A stretch of 60,122 nt of DNA from the IMG/VR virus record IMGVR_UViG_3300030098_003345, positions 1 through 60,122 of that record, one strand, 5' to 3'. A program made the position numbers and the translations under genes. The notes under the pieces are model-generated. The model was not told where the DNA came from and searched no databases. It saw only the letters and a list, made by a program, of their open reading frames with translations. Positions 6,326 to 14,538 of the stretch are shown piece by piece (the first letter of the stretch is position 1; the number at the start of each line of letters is the position of its first letter). This DNA is from a virus.

Positions 6326-6760
6326 ATGTACACATTGGAAGATATAATGCAACAAGCAATAGATGATGCCTATTCTACCAATGTTGATAATAATAAAATC
6401 ATATCACGTTTACTCTATGGATGTAAAATATCCAAAGACCTTTTGACCAATAAAATAGAAATACTTAATACTGCGAAAGGTGGAGATTGGTATTGCAAAC
6501 TAACCCAATCAGAATTAAATTATTTCTTTGAAGAAGGGTGGAGAATAGGGGTGTATGAATTAGCATTATCTAATTATCGTAGAAAACTTGATAAGGTAGA
6601 ACGGCTAATAAAAGAAGAAATTAATGGAAGAAGAAACCCAAAACAGATTCTTTCATTAAAAGCATCCCGTGAGAATATAATGAATCGGTATGCTAAAATT
6701 AAAAAGAAGTTTAATCAAACTAAATCAAAACACAATGACAACGCAATTAAAAACAATTAA
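6326..6760 (+). CDS. Hypothetical 144-aa helical protein
   Basis: Starts one base after the previous stop. Highly helical, lysine-rich C-terminal half (RRKLDKVERLIKEEINGRR...) likely coiled coil. Its last 26 bases overlap the next gene. Probably a nucleic-acid or accessory replication protein by context only. Confidence 0.6.
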   Translation: MYTLEDIMQQAIDDAYSTNVDNNKIISRLLYGCKISKDLLTNKIEILNTAKGGDWYCKLTQSELNYFFEEGWRIGVYELALSNYRRKLDKVERLIKEEINGRRNPKQILSLKASRENIMNRYAKIKKKFNQTKSKHNDNAIKNN

Positions 6761-7283
6761 AATTAAAGGAAAGGAATATGTAGAAGTTAATGAAAGACTT
6801 ATGTATTTCCGTGAACACTATCCTAATTATTCTCTTACCTCAGAGGTAATTGAAAAGACAGACAATTCTATTTTAATCCTTGCATCTATTATGGATGAAC
6901 AGGGAAGAGTGGTCGCTAATGGATTAGCAGAAGAGGAGAAAGGTTCTACATTTATTAATAAAACATCTTATGTTGAAAACTGCGAAACAAGTGCGTGGGG
7001 TAGATGCCTTGCAAACTTTGGTATCGGCTTAAAAACATCCATAGCAAGTGCAGAGGAAGTGCAAAATGCTATATCCAATCAAGATAAAGTGTCTTCAAAG
7101 ACACCGGAAAAAAAATCTACTATTAATAAAATTAAATTAGAATTAGATTCGGACAATTGGGTAAGGGCATTAAAGTGGATAAGTGCCAACAAAGAAATGG
7201 GTTTAACTAAAATAGTACAAACCCTTCAACGCAAATATTCAGTCCCCAATGTAGTCAAGGCGGAAATCAAAAAAAACATATAA
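6735..7283 (+). CDS. Putative ssDNA-annealing recombinase-like protein
   Basis: The start at 6735 follows ACTAAATCAAAACACA; an in-frame upstream ATG at 6690 lies deep in the previous gene. 182 residues. The segment GKEYVEVNERLMYFREHYP, then ANGLAEEEKG, then TSYVENCETSAWGRCLANFGIG resembles phage annealing-type proteins of the Rad52/Erf/Sak group as I recall them. The adjacent RecE-like nuclease makes an annealase-exonuclease pair likely. After about residue 125 a linker carries palindrome copy 6 (read KVSSKTPEK), then a small helical tail. Confidence 0.5.
   Translation: MTTQLKTIKIKGKEYVEVNERLMYFREHYPNYSLTSEVIEKTDNSILILASIMDEQGRVVANGLAEEEKGSTFINKTSYVENCETSAWGRCLANFGIGLKTSIASAEEVQNAISNQDKVSSKTPEKKSTINKIKLELDSDNWVRALKWISANKEMGLTKIVQTLQRKYSVPNVVKAEIKKNI
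7089..7104 (+). repeat. GTGTCTT-CA-AAGACAC palindrome, copy 6 (in gene)
   Basis: Exact copy in the linker of the annealing-like protein, read as VSSKT, a different frame from copies 4 and 5. Confidence 0.9.
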
Positions 7284-7284
7284 G

Positions 7285-8019
7285 ATGATGAAAAAAATTA
7301 TAGAACAATTAAAGAATGATGATGAGTATTATAATGGGGTAGGTAGGCAATTTTTGTCTAATAGTGACATTGGTACCTTATTAAAAAATCCAAAGGAATT
7401 TGGAGAGAAAAGGAGGGATAGCAAAGAGTTTGCAATGGGAAGATACTTTCACCATTTATTTCTTGAACCCCACAAAGCGAAAGATGTAATACATATTGAC
7501 GTATCTTCAAGAGCAACTAAAAAATATAAAGAAGAACTCGCTGCGTCTCAAAAAGAAATCATTCTGTTAACTAAAGAAAAGGAAGAGGTGGAAAAATGGG
7601 CTGATGCAATGAGAACTAACTTTGACTTTCATAACTATATTTTTTGTGATAATAACAAATTTGAAGTACCCGCTATAACAGAATTAAGCGGTCATCTATG
7701 GAAAGGGAAGGCGGATATAGTGGGAAAGGATTTTTTGTTTGATTTAAAAACCACCTCAAACATTAATGATTTCCGGTGGAACTTTCGGAAATATAATTAT
7801 GATAGTCAAGCATATATCTATTCTGTTCTTTTTAAAAGACCTATGATGTTTCTTGTTATTGACAAAACAAGTCTAATGATGGGAGCTTACACCGTAAGTC
7901 AAGAAAGTTTAGACAAGGGTAAGGAGAAAGTGGAAAAAGCGGTTGAGATTTATCAAAAGTTTTTTGGAGAGAATCCTACCGAAGATATAAACCAATATTA
8001 TTTCTATGAAGAAATATAA
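7285..8019 (+). CDS. RecE-like PD-(D/E)xK exonuclease (DUF3799 type)
   Basis: 244 residues. Opening LSNSDIGTLLKNP and MGRYFHHLFLEP (His56-57) match the start of the exodeoxyribonuclease VIII-like family. Active-site pattern: HLWKGKADIVG (Asp144), LFDLKTT (Asp153, Lys155) and QAYIYS (Gln175). It probably resects double-stranded ends during phage recombination or replication, working with the annealing-like protein whose stop is one base upstream. Start may be Met1 or Met2. Confidence 0.8.
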   Translation: MMKKIIEQLKNDDEYYNGVGRQFLSNSDIGTLLKNPKEFGEKRRDSKEFAMGRYFHHLFLEPHKAKDVIHIDVSSRATKKYKEELAASQKEIILLTKEKEEVEKWADAMRTNFDFHNYIFCDNNKFEVPAITELSGHLWKGKADIVGKDFLFDLKTTSNINDFRWNFRKYNYDSQAYIYSVLFKRPMMFLVIDKTSLMMGAYTVSQESLDKGKEKVEKAVEIYQKFFGENPTEDINQYYFYEEI

Positions 8020-8029
8020 AGATATATTA

Positions 8030-8045
8030 GTGTCTTCAAAGACAC
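8030..8045 (+). repeat. GTGTCTT-CA-AAGACAC palindrome, copy 7
   Basis: 11 bases after the RecE-like stop. Flanking ATAT on both sides can extend the hairpin across a small internal loop. Confidence 0.9.
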
Positions 8046-8054
8046 CGGATATGA

Positions 8055-8086
8055 AAGTGGATACCTCAACCACTTATTAATTTTTT
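8055..8086 (+). terminator. Weak intrinsic terminator after the recombination operon
   Basis: AAGTGG (8055-8060) pairs with CCACTT (8070-8075); a T6 run follows at 8081-8086 after a 5-base gap. The gap weakens the call. Confidence 0.35.
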
Positions 8087-8118
8087 GGGGTACAAATTTT
8101 TAATAAATAAATTATATT

Positions 8119-8382
8119 ATGGCACAAGAAGAAAAAGTGTTTGCGGATGGATTTAGTTTCAAACGCAGAGAAAATGCTCCTGAATTTGTAGTAGGGAGAG
8201 TGAGTATTAAGTGTGACGATGCGGTTGCATTTATGAAGCAAAATCAAAAAAATGGTTGGTTAAACCTGAATATTAATCAGGCGAAATCGGGCAAGTATTA
8301 CATCGAACTTGATACTTTTGAACCAAAGAAAGTAACAGAATCTGCTCCTCCACAAGAGGAAGAGGCAGACCTACCTTTCTAA
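8119..8382 (+). CDS. SSB-like protein with acidic C-terminal tip
   Basis: 87 residues: a compact, basic beta-rich body (FSFKRRENAPEFVVGRVSIKC... KYYIELDTFEPKK) followed by an acidic tail ending EEEADLPF. That tail closely resembles the DDDIPF tip by which bacterial SSB recruits partner proteins. Its position between recombination genes and the primase-helicase fits a phage single-strand binding protein. The body is too short for a standard SSB OB fold to be certain. Confidence 0.6.
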   Translation: MAQEEKVFADGFSFKRRENAPEFVVGRVSIKCDDAVAFMKQNQKNGWLNLNINQAKSGKYYIELDTFEPKKVTESAPPQEEEADLPF

Positions 8383-8402
8383 AGTTATGTTTAATGTTAG
8401 GG

Positions 8403-8427
8403 GGGGAGGAAACTCTCCCCTTTTTTT
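8403..8427 (+). terminator. Intrinsic terminator after the SSB-like gene
   Basis: GGGGAG (8403-8408) and CTCCCC (8415-8420) around GAAACT, then T7 at 8421-8427. Confidence 0.8.
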
Positions 8428-8429
8428 GC

Positions 8430-8594
8430 CTAATGACTGCTGAGTTTTAGTGGCTCTATATATTTATTTTATTATTTTTATTTATTTTTTATTTCCCATA
8501 TGATAAAGAAAAGTTAACAAAGTCAGCAACTCATTGATAATCAGACATAAACTTAACATAAAGTCAACATCAACTCAACATTAAACTTAAATTT
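8430..8594 (+). other. AT-rich control region with repeats; origin candidate 1
   Basis: Between the SSB terminator and the primase-helicase. Very AT-rich, with TGCTGAGTTTT (8438-8448), near-palindrome TTGATAATCAG (8534-8544) and several AAGT(T/C)AACA-type words (around 8514-8587). The same three elements occur in the same order at 56901-57068. A replication origin with short iterons or a shared promoter-control region is plausible. Confidence 0.45.
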
Positions 8595-11009
8595 ATGACA
8601 TCAAAGATTACAATATTTAGGAATATTAAAACCACAGATGCTCCTTTCCATCGGGAGGTGGAGGATATTATAGACAGGATAAAAAATGGAGCATCCAAAG
8701 AATTAGTTAAAAGAATCAGGTTAGAAAAGAGGAAAGCAGAACGCAATGAACTGAAGAAACAACTACCCGCTATATGTTTTTCCGGAACTTTTACTAAACG
8801 AAACGACAACTCCATTCAAGAACATTCGGGATTAATCTGTTTGGATTTTGATGGATACGAAAAAAGCAAAGAGCTTTTACAAGACAAGGAGAATATAACA
8901 AAATCTCCTTACACATATTCGGTGTTTGTATCTCCATCCGGAAGAGGACTAAAGGTTTTAGTTAAGGTTCCCCAAGACATAGACAATCACATTCATTACT
9001 TTAATAGTTTAGGAAAACATTTTAATAATGACAAGTTTGATGAAACGTGCAAGAATTTATCTCGTGTGTGTTATGAATCTTACGACCCTTTAATCTATGT
9101 CAATGCAAACTCTTCTGTTTGGGATAAGATTGAAGAAAGAGAATACCAAGAGAAACATCAATTTAGGGATGCTCCTACTCTTCCCATTACTGATGAAAAT
9201 AAAATAGTAGAAATACTTACCAAGTGGTGGACAAAAAAATATCCAATGCAAGAAGGACAACGCAACCATAATTGCTATGTACTTGCTTCAGCATTTAATG
9301 ACTTTGGAATAAACAAATCATTGGCGGGATATATTCTTTCTAACTATCAAACCAAATCATTTAATGAAAGCGAAATAAATAGAACTATAGATTCCGCATA
9401 TGCCAATACGCAAAACTTTGGAACTAAGTATTATGAAGATGAAGAAAGGGTTACCAATCTGAAAATAAAACTCAAACGTGGTGCATCAAAAAAAGAGCTA
9501 CGTCATTCCTTAGAAGAGTCACAAGTGGATGACGAAATAATAGATGCGGTATTGACTCGTATAGATGAAGAGGCACAGGAAACTCAGTTTTGGACCAAAA
9601 ACGAAAAGGGAGTAATTAAGATAATCCATATACTATTCAAACAATTCTTAGAAGATAATGGATTCTATAAGTATTGCCCTGAAGGAAGTAAAAATTATGT
9701 GTTCGTTAAGGTAACCAACAACCTTATAGACCATACCGATGAAAAGGAAATAAAAGATTTTATTCTAAATCATTTAATAGATATAGACGATTTAAGTATC
9801 TATAATTATTTTGCAGACCATACTCGTTTTTTCAAAGAAGAATTTTTAACTCTTCTTTCTACTATTGATATTTATTTTATCCAAGACAATAAAGATACCT
9901 CTTATTTGTATTATAGGAATTGTGCCGTTAAAATAACTACCAAAGAAGTAGTAATGATTGACTATATAGATTTGGGAGGGTATGTATGGAAAGACCACGT
10001 AATAGACAGAAACTTTGCGTTATGTTCTCCTAATACCGATTACGCTACTTTCATCCAAAATATCTGCAATTCCGAAGAAGACCGAGTAAAGTCAATGGAA
10101 TCAACCATAGGGTTTTTGATGCACGGGCATAAAAATCTTTCTTACTGTCCGGCAGTAATTCTTAATGACGAAGTAATTTCCGATAACCCCGAAGGGGGGA
10201 CAGGTAAAGGAATTTTTATGACTGCATTGGCACAAATGAAAAAAGTGGTAACTATTGATGGAAAATCTTTCACATTTGAAAGAAGTTTTGCTTATCAACT
10301 TGTCTCGGCTGACACTCAAATACTTGTCTTCGATGATGTAAGAAAGCACTTTGATTTTGAAAGATTGTTTAGCGTAGTCACAGAAGGGCTAACTCTTGAA
10401 AAGAAAAACAAGGATGCTATTAAGATTCCTTTTGAAAAGTCTCCTAAGATATCTATTACAACCAATTACGCTATAAAGGGAAGTGGTAATTCTTTTGCTC
10501 GGAGAAAATGGGAACTTGAATTACATCAGCACTATCAAAAGAACTTTACTCCTATTGATGAATTTGGAAAATTATTATTTGGAGATTGGAATGATGATGA
10601 ATGGTGTGCTTTTGATAATTATATGGTTAGGTGTTTACAGGGATATTTAAATACAGGATTAGTAGAGAGCAAATTCGTTAATCTTAAAATCAGACAACTC
10701 TCTGCAGAAACATCACACGATTTCATTGAATGGTGTGGTCTTATAAATGGGAGTGAAAAAAACCCCTTGTTACAAAGGGATGTAAGAATAAATCTGCAAG
10801 AGTGTTATCTTGATTATATAGAGCAGTATCCGGATTATGCTCCTAAATCAAAACTAACCCTTAGCAGAATTAGATTTAATAAATGGATGTCAGCTTTTGC
10901 GGTTTATATATCAAGTGTTTCCCCACAAGAGGGAAGAGATGAAAAGGGAAGATGGATGCGAATTAAACCAATAGAAGAAGTTAATACTCAATCTAAACTA
11001 AATGTCTAA
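8595..11009 (+). CDS. Primase-helicase (BT4734/VirE_N domain, PriCT-like, SF3 helicase)
   Basis: 804 residues. The N-terminus to about 160 matches the BT4734-like/VirE_N domain (LPAICFSGTF..., LICLDFDGYE, VSPSGRGLKVLVKV), an archaeo-eukaryotic-primase-related domain common in Bacteroidota elements. About 205-270 resembles a primase C-terminal helical domain (QRNHNCYVLASAFNDFGI). About 530-650 is a D5/SF3-type helicase: Walker A EGGTGKGIF, Walker B ILVFDDV, sensor KISITTNY. It is the main candidate replisome engine of this phage. It overlaps the next gene by 8 bases. Confidence 0.8.
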   Translation: MTSKITIFRNIKTTDAPFHREVEDIIDRIKNGASKELVKRIRLEKRKAERNELKKQLPAICFSGTFTKRNDNSIQEHSGLICLDFDGYEKSKELLQDKENITKSPYTYSVFVSPSGRGLKVLVKVPQDIDNHIHYFNSLGKHFNNDKFDETCKNLSRVCYESYDPLIYVNANSSVWDKIEEREYQEKHQFRDAPTLPITDENKIVEILTKWWTKKYPMQEGQRNHNCYVLASAFNDFGINKSLAGYILSNYQTKSFNESEINRTIDSAYANTQNFGTKYYEDEERVTNLKIKLKRGASKKELRHSLEESQVDDEIIDAVLTRIDEEAQETQFWTKNEKGVIKIIHILFKQFLEDNGFYKYCPEGSKNYVFVKVTNNLIDHTDEKEIKDFILNHLIDIDDLSIYNYFADHTRFFKEEFLTLLSTIDIYFIQDNKDTSYLYYRNCAVKITTKEVVMIDYIDLGGYVWKDHVIDRNFALCSPNTDYATFIQNICNSEEDRVKSMESTIGFLMHGHKNLSYCPAVILNDEVISDNPEGGTGKGIFMTALAQMKKVVTIDGKSFTFERSFAYQLVSADTQILVFDDVRKHFDFERLFSVVTEGLTLEKKNKDAIKIPFEKSPKISITTNYAIKGSGNSFARRKWELELHQHYQKNFTPIDEFGKLLFGDWNDDEWCAFDNYMVRCLQGYLNTGLVESKFVNLKIRQLSAETSHDFIEWCGLINGSEKNPLLQRDVRINLQECYLDYIEQYPDYAPKSKLTLSRIRFNKWMSAFAVYISSVSPQEGRDEKGRWMRIKPIEEVNTQSKLNV

Positions 11010-11247
11010 TATTCACAGAGCAATGATGAATACCTATAATGTTTTTATGGGTTATGAGAACTTACACGATTTAGTAGTAAAGAATGAGGGATATTTTATT
11101 TTCAACCCCGAAGCTCCGGTGTCTTCAAAGACACTTGATATATTGTTGAAATACTTTATATCCATAGAAGATTATTATAAATGTATTAATATTGAAAAAC
11201 TTATAAAAGATGGTAAAACTATTGGGCGAGACTTTCGCAAGGAGTGA
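11002..11247 (+). CDS. Hypothetical 81-aa protein containing palindrome copy 8
   Basis: Overlaps the primase-helicase end by 8 bases and the next gene by 38. Aromatic, mixed charge. Palindrome 11119-11134 is read PVSSKTLDI. No domain recognised. Confidence 0.55.
   Translation: MSNIHRAMMNTYNVFMGYENLHDLVVKNEGYFIFNPEAPVSSKTLDILLKYFISIEDYYKCINIEKLIKDGKTIGRDFRKE
11119..11134 (+). repeat. GTGTCTT-CA-AAGACAC palindrome, copy 8 (in gene)
   Basis: Exact copy inside the 11002-11247 gene. Confidence 0.9.
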
Positions 11248-11458
11248 CTGTGAGCATCTAAAACAATTACGTCTGTTAGAACAGGTTATGTTTCAGACAG
11301 AAAAGCATAAGGTGGGCAGAGGAAAGAACGCTACCTATGTAGAAAGATTCAGATGGAACAAGGAATCTGACAAGGAAATAAGAAAAAATATATCATATTC
11401 AATTAAATTTTTTAAAGAAAGATGTTTAAATTCCGAGAATACCAATGGCGAATTATAG
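11210..11458 (+). CDS. Hypothetical basic 82-aa protein
   Basis: Basic, helical (HLKQLRLLEQVMFQTEKHKVGRGKN). It overlaps its neighbours by 38 and 37 bases, the compact style of this arm. Could bind nucleic acid; no family recognised. Confidence 0.55.
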   Translation: MVKLLGETFARSDCEHLKQLRLLEQVMFQTEKHKVGRGKNATYVERFRWNKESDKEIRKNISYSIKFFKERCLNSENTNGEL

Positions 11459-12657
11459 AAAAAGCCACAGACATAGTTAAGAATCATAGATTTATTTACC
11501 TCGCAATGGAGGTGCGAACCGGCAAGACTCTGACAAGTTTGGGTTTGGCTCAATCTTTGGACAGTAAGGAGGTTCTTTTTGTAACCAAAAAGAAAGCTAT
11601 TAGTAGTATTGAGTCCGATTACAAAATGCTCAATCCCTCTTTTGGGTTATCAGTTATCAATTACGAATCTCTTCACAAGATAGATGAAGAAATAAATTAT
11701 GATATGATAATTCTTGATGAAGCTCATACGCTTGGAGCCTTCCCCAAACCGAGTAAACGGGCAAAACAAGTTAAGGAGCTAATACAAAAACATAATCCAT
11801 ATGTATGTTTGATGTCAGGCACCCCTACCCCTGAAAGTTACAGTCAGATGTTTCATCAGGTGTATGGGATTCCTACTAACCCATTTAAGGAGTATGGAAG
11901 TTTTTACAAGTTTGCTAAAGACTATATAGATGTAAGGCAGAGGAAAATAAACTCATTGTATGTTAATGATTATTCACGAGGATTGATTACTATTTTAAAG
12001 AAAATGAGTCCAATGACTATATCTTATTCCCAAAAAGAGGCGGGATTTAAAAACCAAATAAACGAAGTAGTGTTAGAAGTAGATTTAGAGGATAGCACCT
12101 ATTGGTTGACCTCCAACTTAAAGAAAAACCTCGTAGTAGAGGGGAATGAAGAAGTCATACTTGGTGATACTCCCGCTAAGTTAATGCAGAAGTTGCATCA
12201 ATTATATTCGGGAACTATAAAGTTTGAAAGCGGTCAATCTATGGTATTAGATTATTCTAAAGCCGCATACATTGCTGAAAAATTTAAAGGGAAAAAGATT
12301 GCTATTTTCTATAAGTTTAGAGAAGAATACAATGCACTAAAGGAAATATTTAAAGATAATTTATGCAATTCACTTGATGATTTTACAACCTATAACAAGA
12401 ATATTGCGTTACAAATAGTAAGCGGAAGAGAAGGGATATCTTTACGACAAGCGGATGCATTGGTGTATTATAACATAGATTTTAGCGCAACAAGTTATTG
12501 GCAAAGTAGAGATAGGATGACAACAAAGGATAGGACCCATAGCAAGGTGTATTGGGTGTTTTCTAAAAACGGAATAGAAAAAGATATCTATAAATCCGTC
12601 ATAAAAAAGAAAGACTATACGGTCCGACACTTTAAGAAGGATTTCCTAAATTTGTAA
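11422..12657 (+). CDS. SNF2-type superfamily 2 helicase/ATPase
   Basis: 411 residues, compact. Starts FREYQWRIIEKA (Q-motif-like), motif I EVRTGKT (30-36), motif II DEAH (99-102), motif III MSGTPTPES, then a C-terminal RecA-like lobe with IVSGREGISLRQADALVYYN and SATSYWQSRDRM, the motif V/VI region of SNF2 proteins. ATP-driven DNA translocase, probably for replication fork or recombination work. Similar short SNF2 helicases are common in Bacteroidota phages, including crAss-like ones. Confidence 0.85.
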   Translation: MFKFREYQWRIIEKATDIVKNHRFIYLAMEVRTGKTLTSLGLAQSLDSKEVLFVTKKKAISSIESDYKMLNPSFGLSVINYESLHKIDEEINYDMIILDEAHTLGAFPKPSKRAKQVKELIQKHNPYVCLMSGTPTPESYSQMFHQVYGIPTNPFKEYGSFYKFAKDYIDVRQRKINSLYVNDYSRGLITILKKMSPMTISYSQKEAGFKNQINEVVLEVDLEDSTYWLTSNLKKNLVVEGNEEVILGDTPAKLMQKLHQLYSGTIKFESGQSMVLDYSKAAYIAEKFKGKKIAIFYKFREEYNALKEIFKDNLCNSLDDFTTYNKNIALQIVSGREGISLRQADALVYYNIDFSATSYWQSRDRMTTKDRTHSKVYWVFSKNGIEKDIYKSVIKKKDYTVRHFKKDFLNL

Positions 12658-12659
12658 TA

Positions 12660-12890
12660 ATGAAGAAGTTCTTTTCCTTTTTCATAGTATGGATAAGTCA
12701 GAATCTTGCAATGCCCTTTTGGATAGTTGGTCATATCCACTTATCTACAAATGTATATGCTGACATCAAGGAGATTTTAGCATCCGTTGGAATGAATATA
12801 ATAGTATTAGTAGGATTTATAATTGACTACAGAAACAGTTTAAAAAGTGACAGAACAACAATTACAAAAAAAGAGAATAGAAGAACTTGA
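12660..12890 (+). CDS. Small two-helix membrane protein
   Basis: 76 residues with hydrophobic segments at about 4-27 and 44-60, then a basic tail (KSDRTTITKKENRRT). Overlaps the VRR-NUC gene by 44 bases. Unknown role. Confidence 0.55.
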   Translation: MKKFFSFFIVWISQNLAMPFWIVGHIHLSTNVYADIKEILASVGMNIIVLVGFIIDYRNSLKSDRTTITKKENRRT

Positions 12891-13086
12891 AAATCAGGGA
12901 TATTATGTTATTAAATTAATCAAGACCAATAAGAATGGAATACCGGACTTGATAGCCATACCACCAAAATCTAATGTAATTTTTAGTGAGGTAAAAAAAC
13001 CTGAAGGTAAAGTTTCTAAATTACAAGAGTTTAGAATGAAAGAATTAAAAGCGTATGGAATTGAAACAGAAGTATATAGAGGGTAA
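12847..13086 (+). CDS. VRR-NUC nuclease (PD-(D/E)xK)
   Basis: 79 residues from a GTG start at 12847. Minimal VRR-NUC domain: helix QKKRIEELENQGYYVIKL, NGIPDLIAI (catalytic Asp), VIFSEVKKPEGKVSKLQ (Glu-x-Lys and following Gln), EVYRG end. Such stand-alone phage domains act as structure-specific or Holliday-junction-type nucleases. It sits next to the SNF2 helicase, a frequent pairing. Confidence 0.8.
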   Translation: MTEQQLQKKRIEELENQGYYVIKLIKTNKNGIPDLIAIPPKSNVIFSEVKKPEGKVSKLQEFRMKELKAYGIETEVYRG

Positions 13087-13423
13087 TTTTTTTGAAGTTG
13101 ACGAATGGTTTATCGAGAGATTGCAAAAATATCCTCCCAAAGCGGGGATAGATGTAGCCCGACAATTGGAGATTAATTTTGATGATTTAGAAGAACTGTC
13201 GGGATGGACTCAAAGGGTTGGAGGGGTTTGCACTACCTTAGAGGAGCCTATTTATTTTGAAATAGAATATTTAAAACAACCTGACGAGCCACCATTATTT
13301 CTTGATATCTCAGCAATAGAAGTTGATGATTATCTTGATTATATATTAGAAAACAAAACACTTAAATTAAATAATGATGAAAAAAAAAGTAGTAGACCAA
13401 TATGTAGCCGACAATCTCGCTGA
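13055..13423 (+). CDS. Hypothetical acidic 122-aa protein
   Basis: Overlaps the VRR-NUC gene by 32 bases and the next gene by 50. Acidic in the C-terminal half (DISAIEVDDYLDYILE). No domain recognised. Confidence 0.5.
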   Translation: MELKQKYIEGNFFEVDEWFIERLQKYPPKAGIDVARQLEINFDDLEELSGWTQRVGGVCTTLEEPIYFEIEYLKQPDEPPLFLDISAIEVDDYLDYILENKTLKLNNDEKKSSRPICSRQSR

Positions 13424-13913
13424 AATAATCTTATCCTTTTTAGGAGTAGATATATATTCCAATTCTCGCAACCGGAACTGCGTTAATGGTAGAATGATAT
13501 ATTATAAAATATTGCACGAACAAAACTATGGTTGGTCAGCCATTGCTCAAAGTGTAGGTAAAACCCACGCTACTGCTATTCACGGAGTGAGGCAATTTAA
13601 TAACTTAATATGTTATGATAAAGAGCTATTAGATGACTATAAAATAATAATGGAGGTATATAGTGAAATAGAACAAGAGAATCCTGTATCTTGGATGACA
13701 CGAGCCGAGCTGCTTAATGAAGCGTATAATTTGGATAAACAAAATAAAAGTTTAAATTTGTCTCTTGACGAGTTGAATCATAGTCTAATTTCTTATCAAA
13801 TTTCTTATCAAAAATATAGACCTCTTATTGAGTTGATTGACGAAAGGGGATTGTGTGATGAGGATTTAAAAATAGTTGCCACTAAACTAAAGCGTATATT
13901 AAATGGTCTTTAA
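13374..13913 (+). CDS. DnaA domain IV-like DNA-binding protein B
   Basis: 179 residues. About 10-75 resembles DnaA domain IV: SRNRNCVNGRMIYYKIL, WSAIAQSVGKTHATAIHGVRQF, the last part matching the DnaA-box recognition signature. The remainder is helical, probably coiled coil (NLDKQNKSLNLSLDELNHSL). Starts at Met1 or Met2 (13377). Together with 6037-6324 the phage has two DnaA-C-like proteins and no full DnaA. Confidence 0.65.
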   Translation: MMKKKVVDQYVADNLAEIILSFLGVDIYSNSRNRNCVNGRMIYYKILHEQNYGWSAIAQSVGKTHATAIHGVRQFNNLICYDKELLDDYKIIMEVYSEIEQENPVSWMTRAELLNEAYNLDKQNKSLNLSLDELNHSLISYQISYQKYRPLIELIDERGLCDEDLKIVATKLKRILNGL

Positions 13914-13924
13914 CCTTAAATATA

Positions 13925-14119
13925 GTGAGTAAGCAAATATCATCTATAGACTACCAAAGATTACGTTACATTAATATGTTAATGGATGGACTATATGCGA
14001 ATCTCGCAGATATTTATGAATGCATTGTGGACCGGGAAATAGATGAAGCTCAAATAGAAATAACAAAAACCATAGAGGAACTTAAACGTCTACACGAATC
14101 AATGGAAGACGAGCTATGA
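13925..14119 (+). CDS. Small helical protein, GTG start
   Basis: 64 residues starting at GTG 13925 (SKQISSIDYQRLRYIN). Predominantly helical and acidic, likely coiled coil. Its stop overlaps the next ATG (ATGATAG). Unknown. Confidence 0.55.
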   Translation: MSKQISSIDYQRLRYINMLMDGLYANLADIYECIVDREIDEAQIEITKTIEELKRLHESMEDEL

Positions 14120-14538
14120 TAGAGCAAACGTGGGAGGATAATGAGGAGAGGGAATGCCGAACTTGCAGTATAGTAAAACCTATATTACAGTTTCCTACTG
14201 CGGGAGTTAAGCGTAACAAGCAATACCGAAGAAGAGTATGTAATGACTGTTATACCAAAAATAAAGCTCTACATAGAACTAAACAAAGAGCTTGGTTAAA
14301 CGAATACAAGTCAACATTGTCTTGTAAGAAGTGTGGCTACTCTAAAAAGACACATTTGAATTTTACCACATCGGCATTGCAATTTCATCATCCTCGTGCA
14401 GATAAAGAGTTTGAAGTAAGTAATGGTGCTCACAGGGGAATGGCAAAAAAGAAGATACTTTCAGAAATTAACAAATGCGTAGTTCTTTGTTGTAGGTGCC
14501 ACGCAGAAATACACTTTAATTCACACAATGAGATTTGA
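14116..14538 (+). CDS. HNH-type zinc-finger endonuclease
   Basis: 140 residues. Zinc pairs C14/C17 and C42/C45 form an N-terminal finger; a second set C70/C73 and C125 or C126/C128 frames the HNH core LQFHH (H91-H92) ... EINKCVVLCCRCHAEIHF (H133). Homing-type or packaging-associated nuclease; the early-operon position argues against a terminase partner. Not inserted within a recognisable gene. Confidence 0.7.
   Translation: MIEQTWEDNEERECRTCSIVKPILQFPTAGVKRNKQYRRRVCNDCYTKNKALHRTKQRAWLNEYKSTLSCKKCGYSKKTHLNFTTSALQFHHPRADKEFEVSNGAHRGMAKKKILSEINKCVVLCCRCHAEIHFNSHNEI

Noticed and set aside
9185-9215. CTGATGA followed by AAAA at 9189 as a third hammerhead
   Set aside because: Lies in coding sequence of the primase-helicase; no stem I hairpin before it, no GAAA and no stem III partner.
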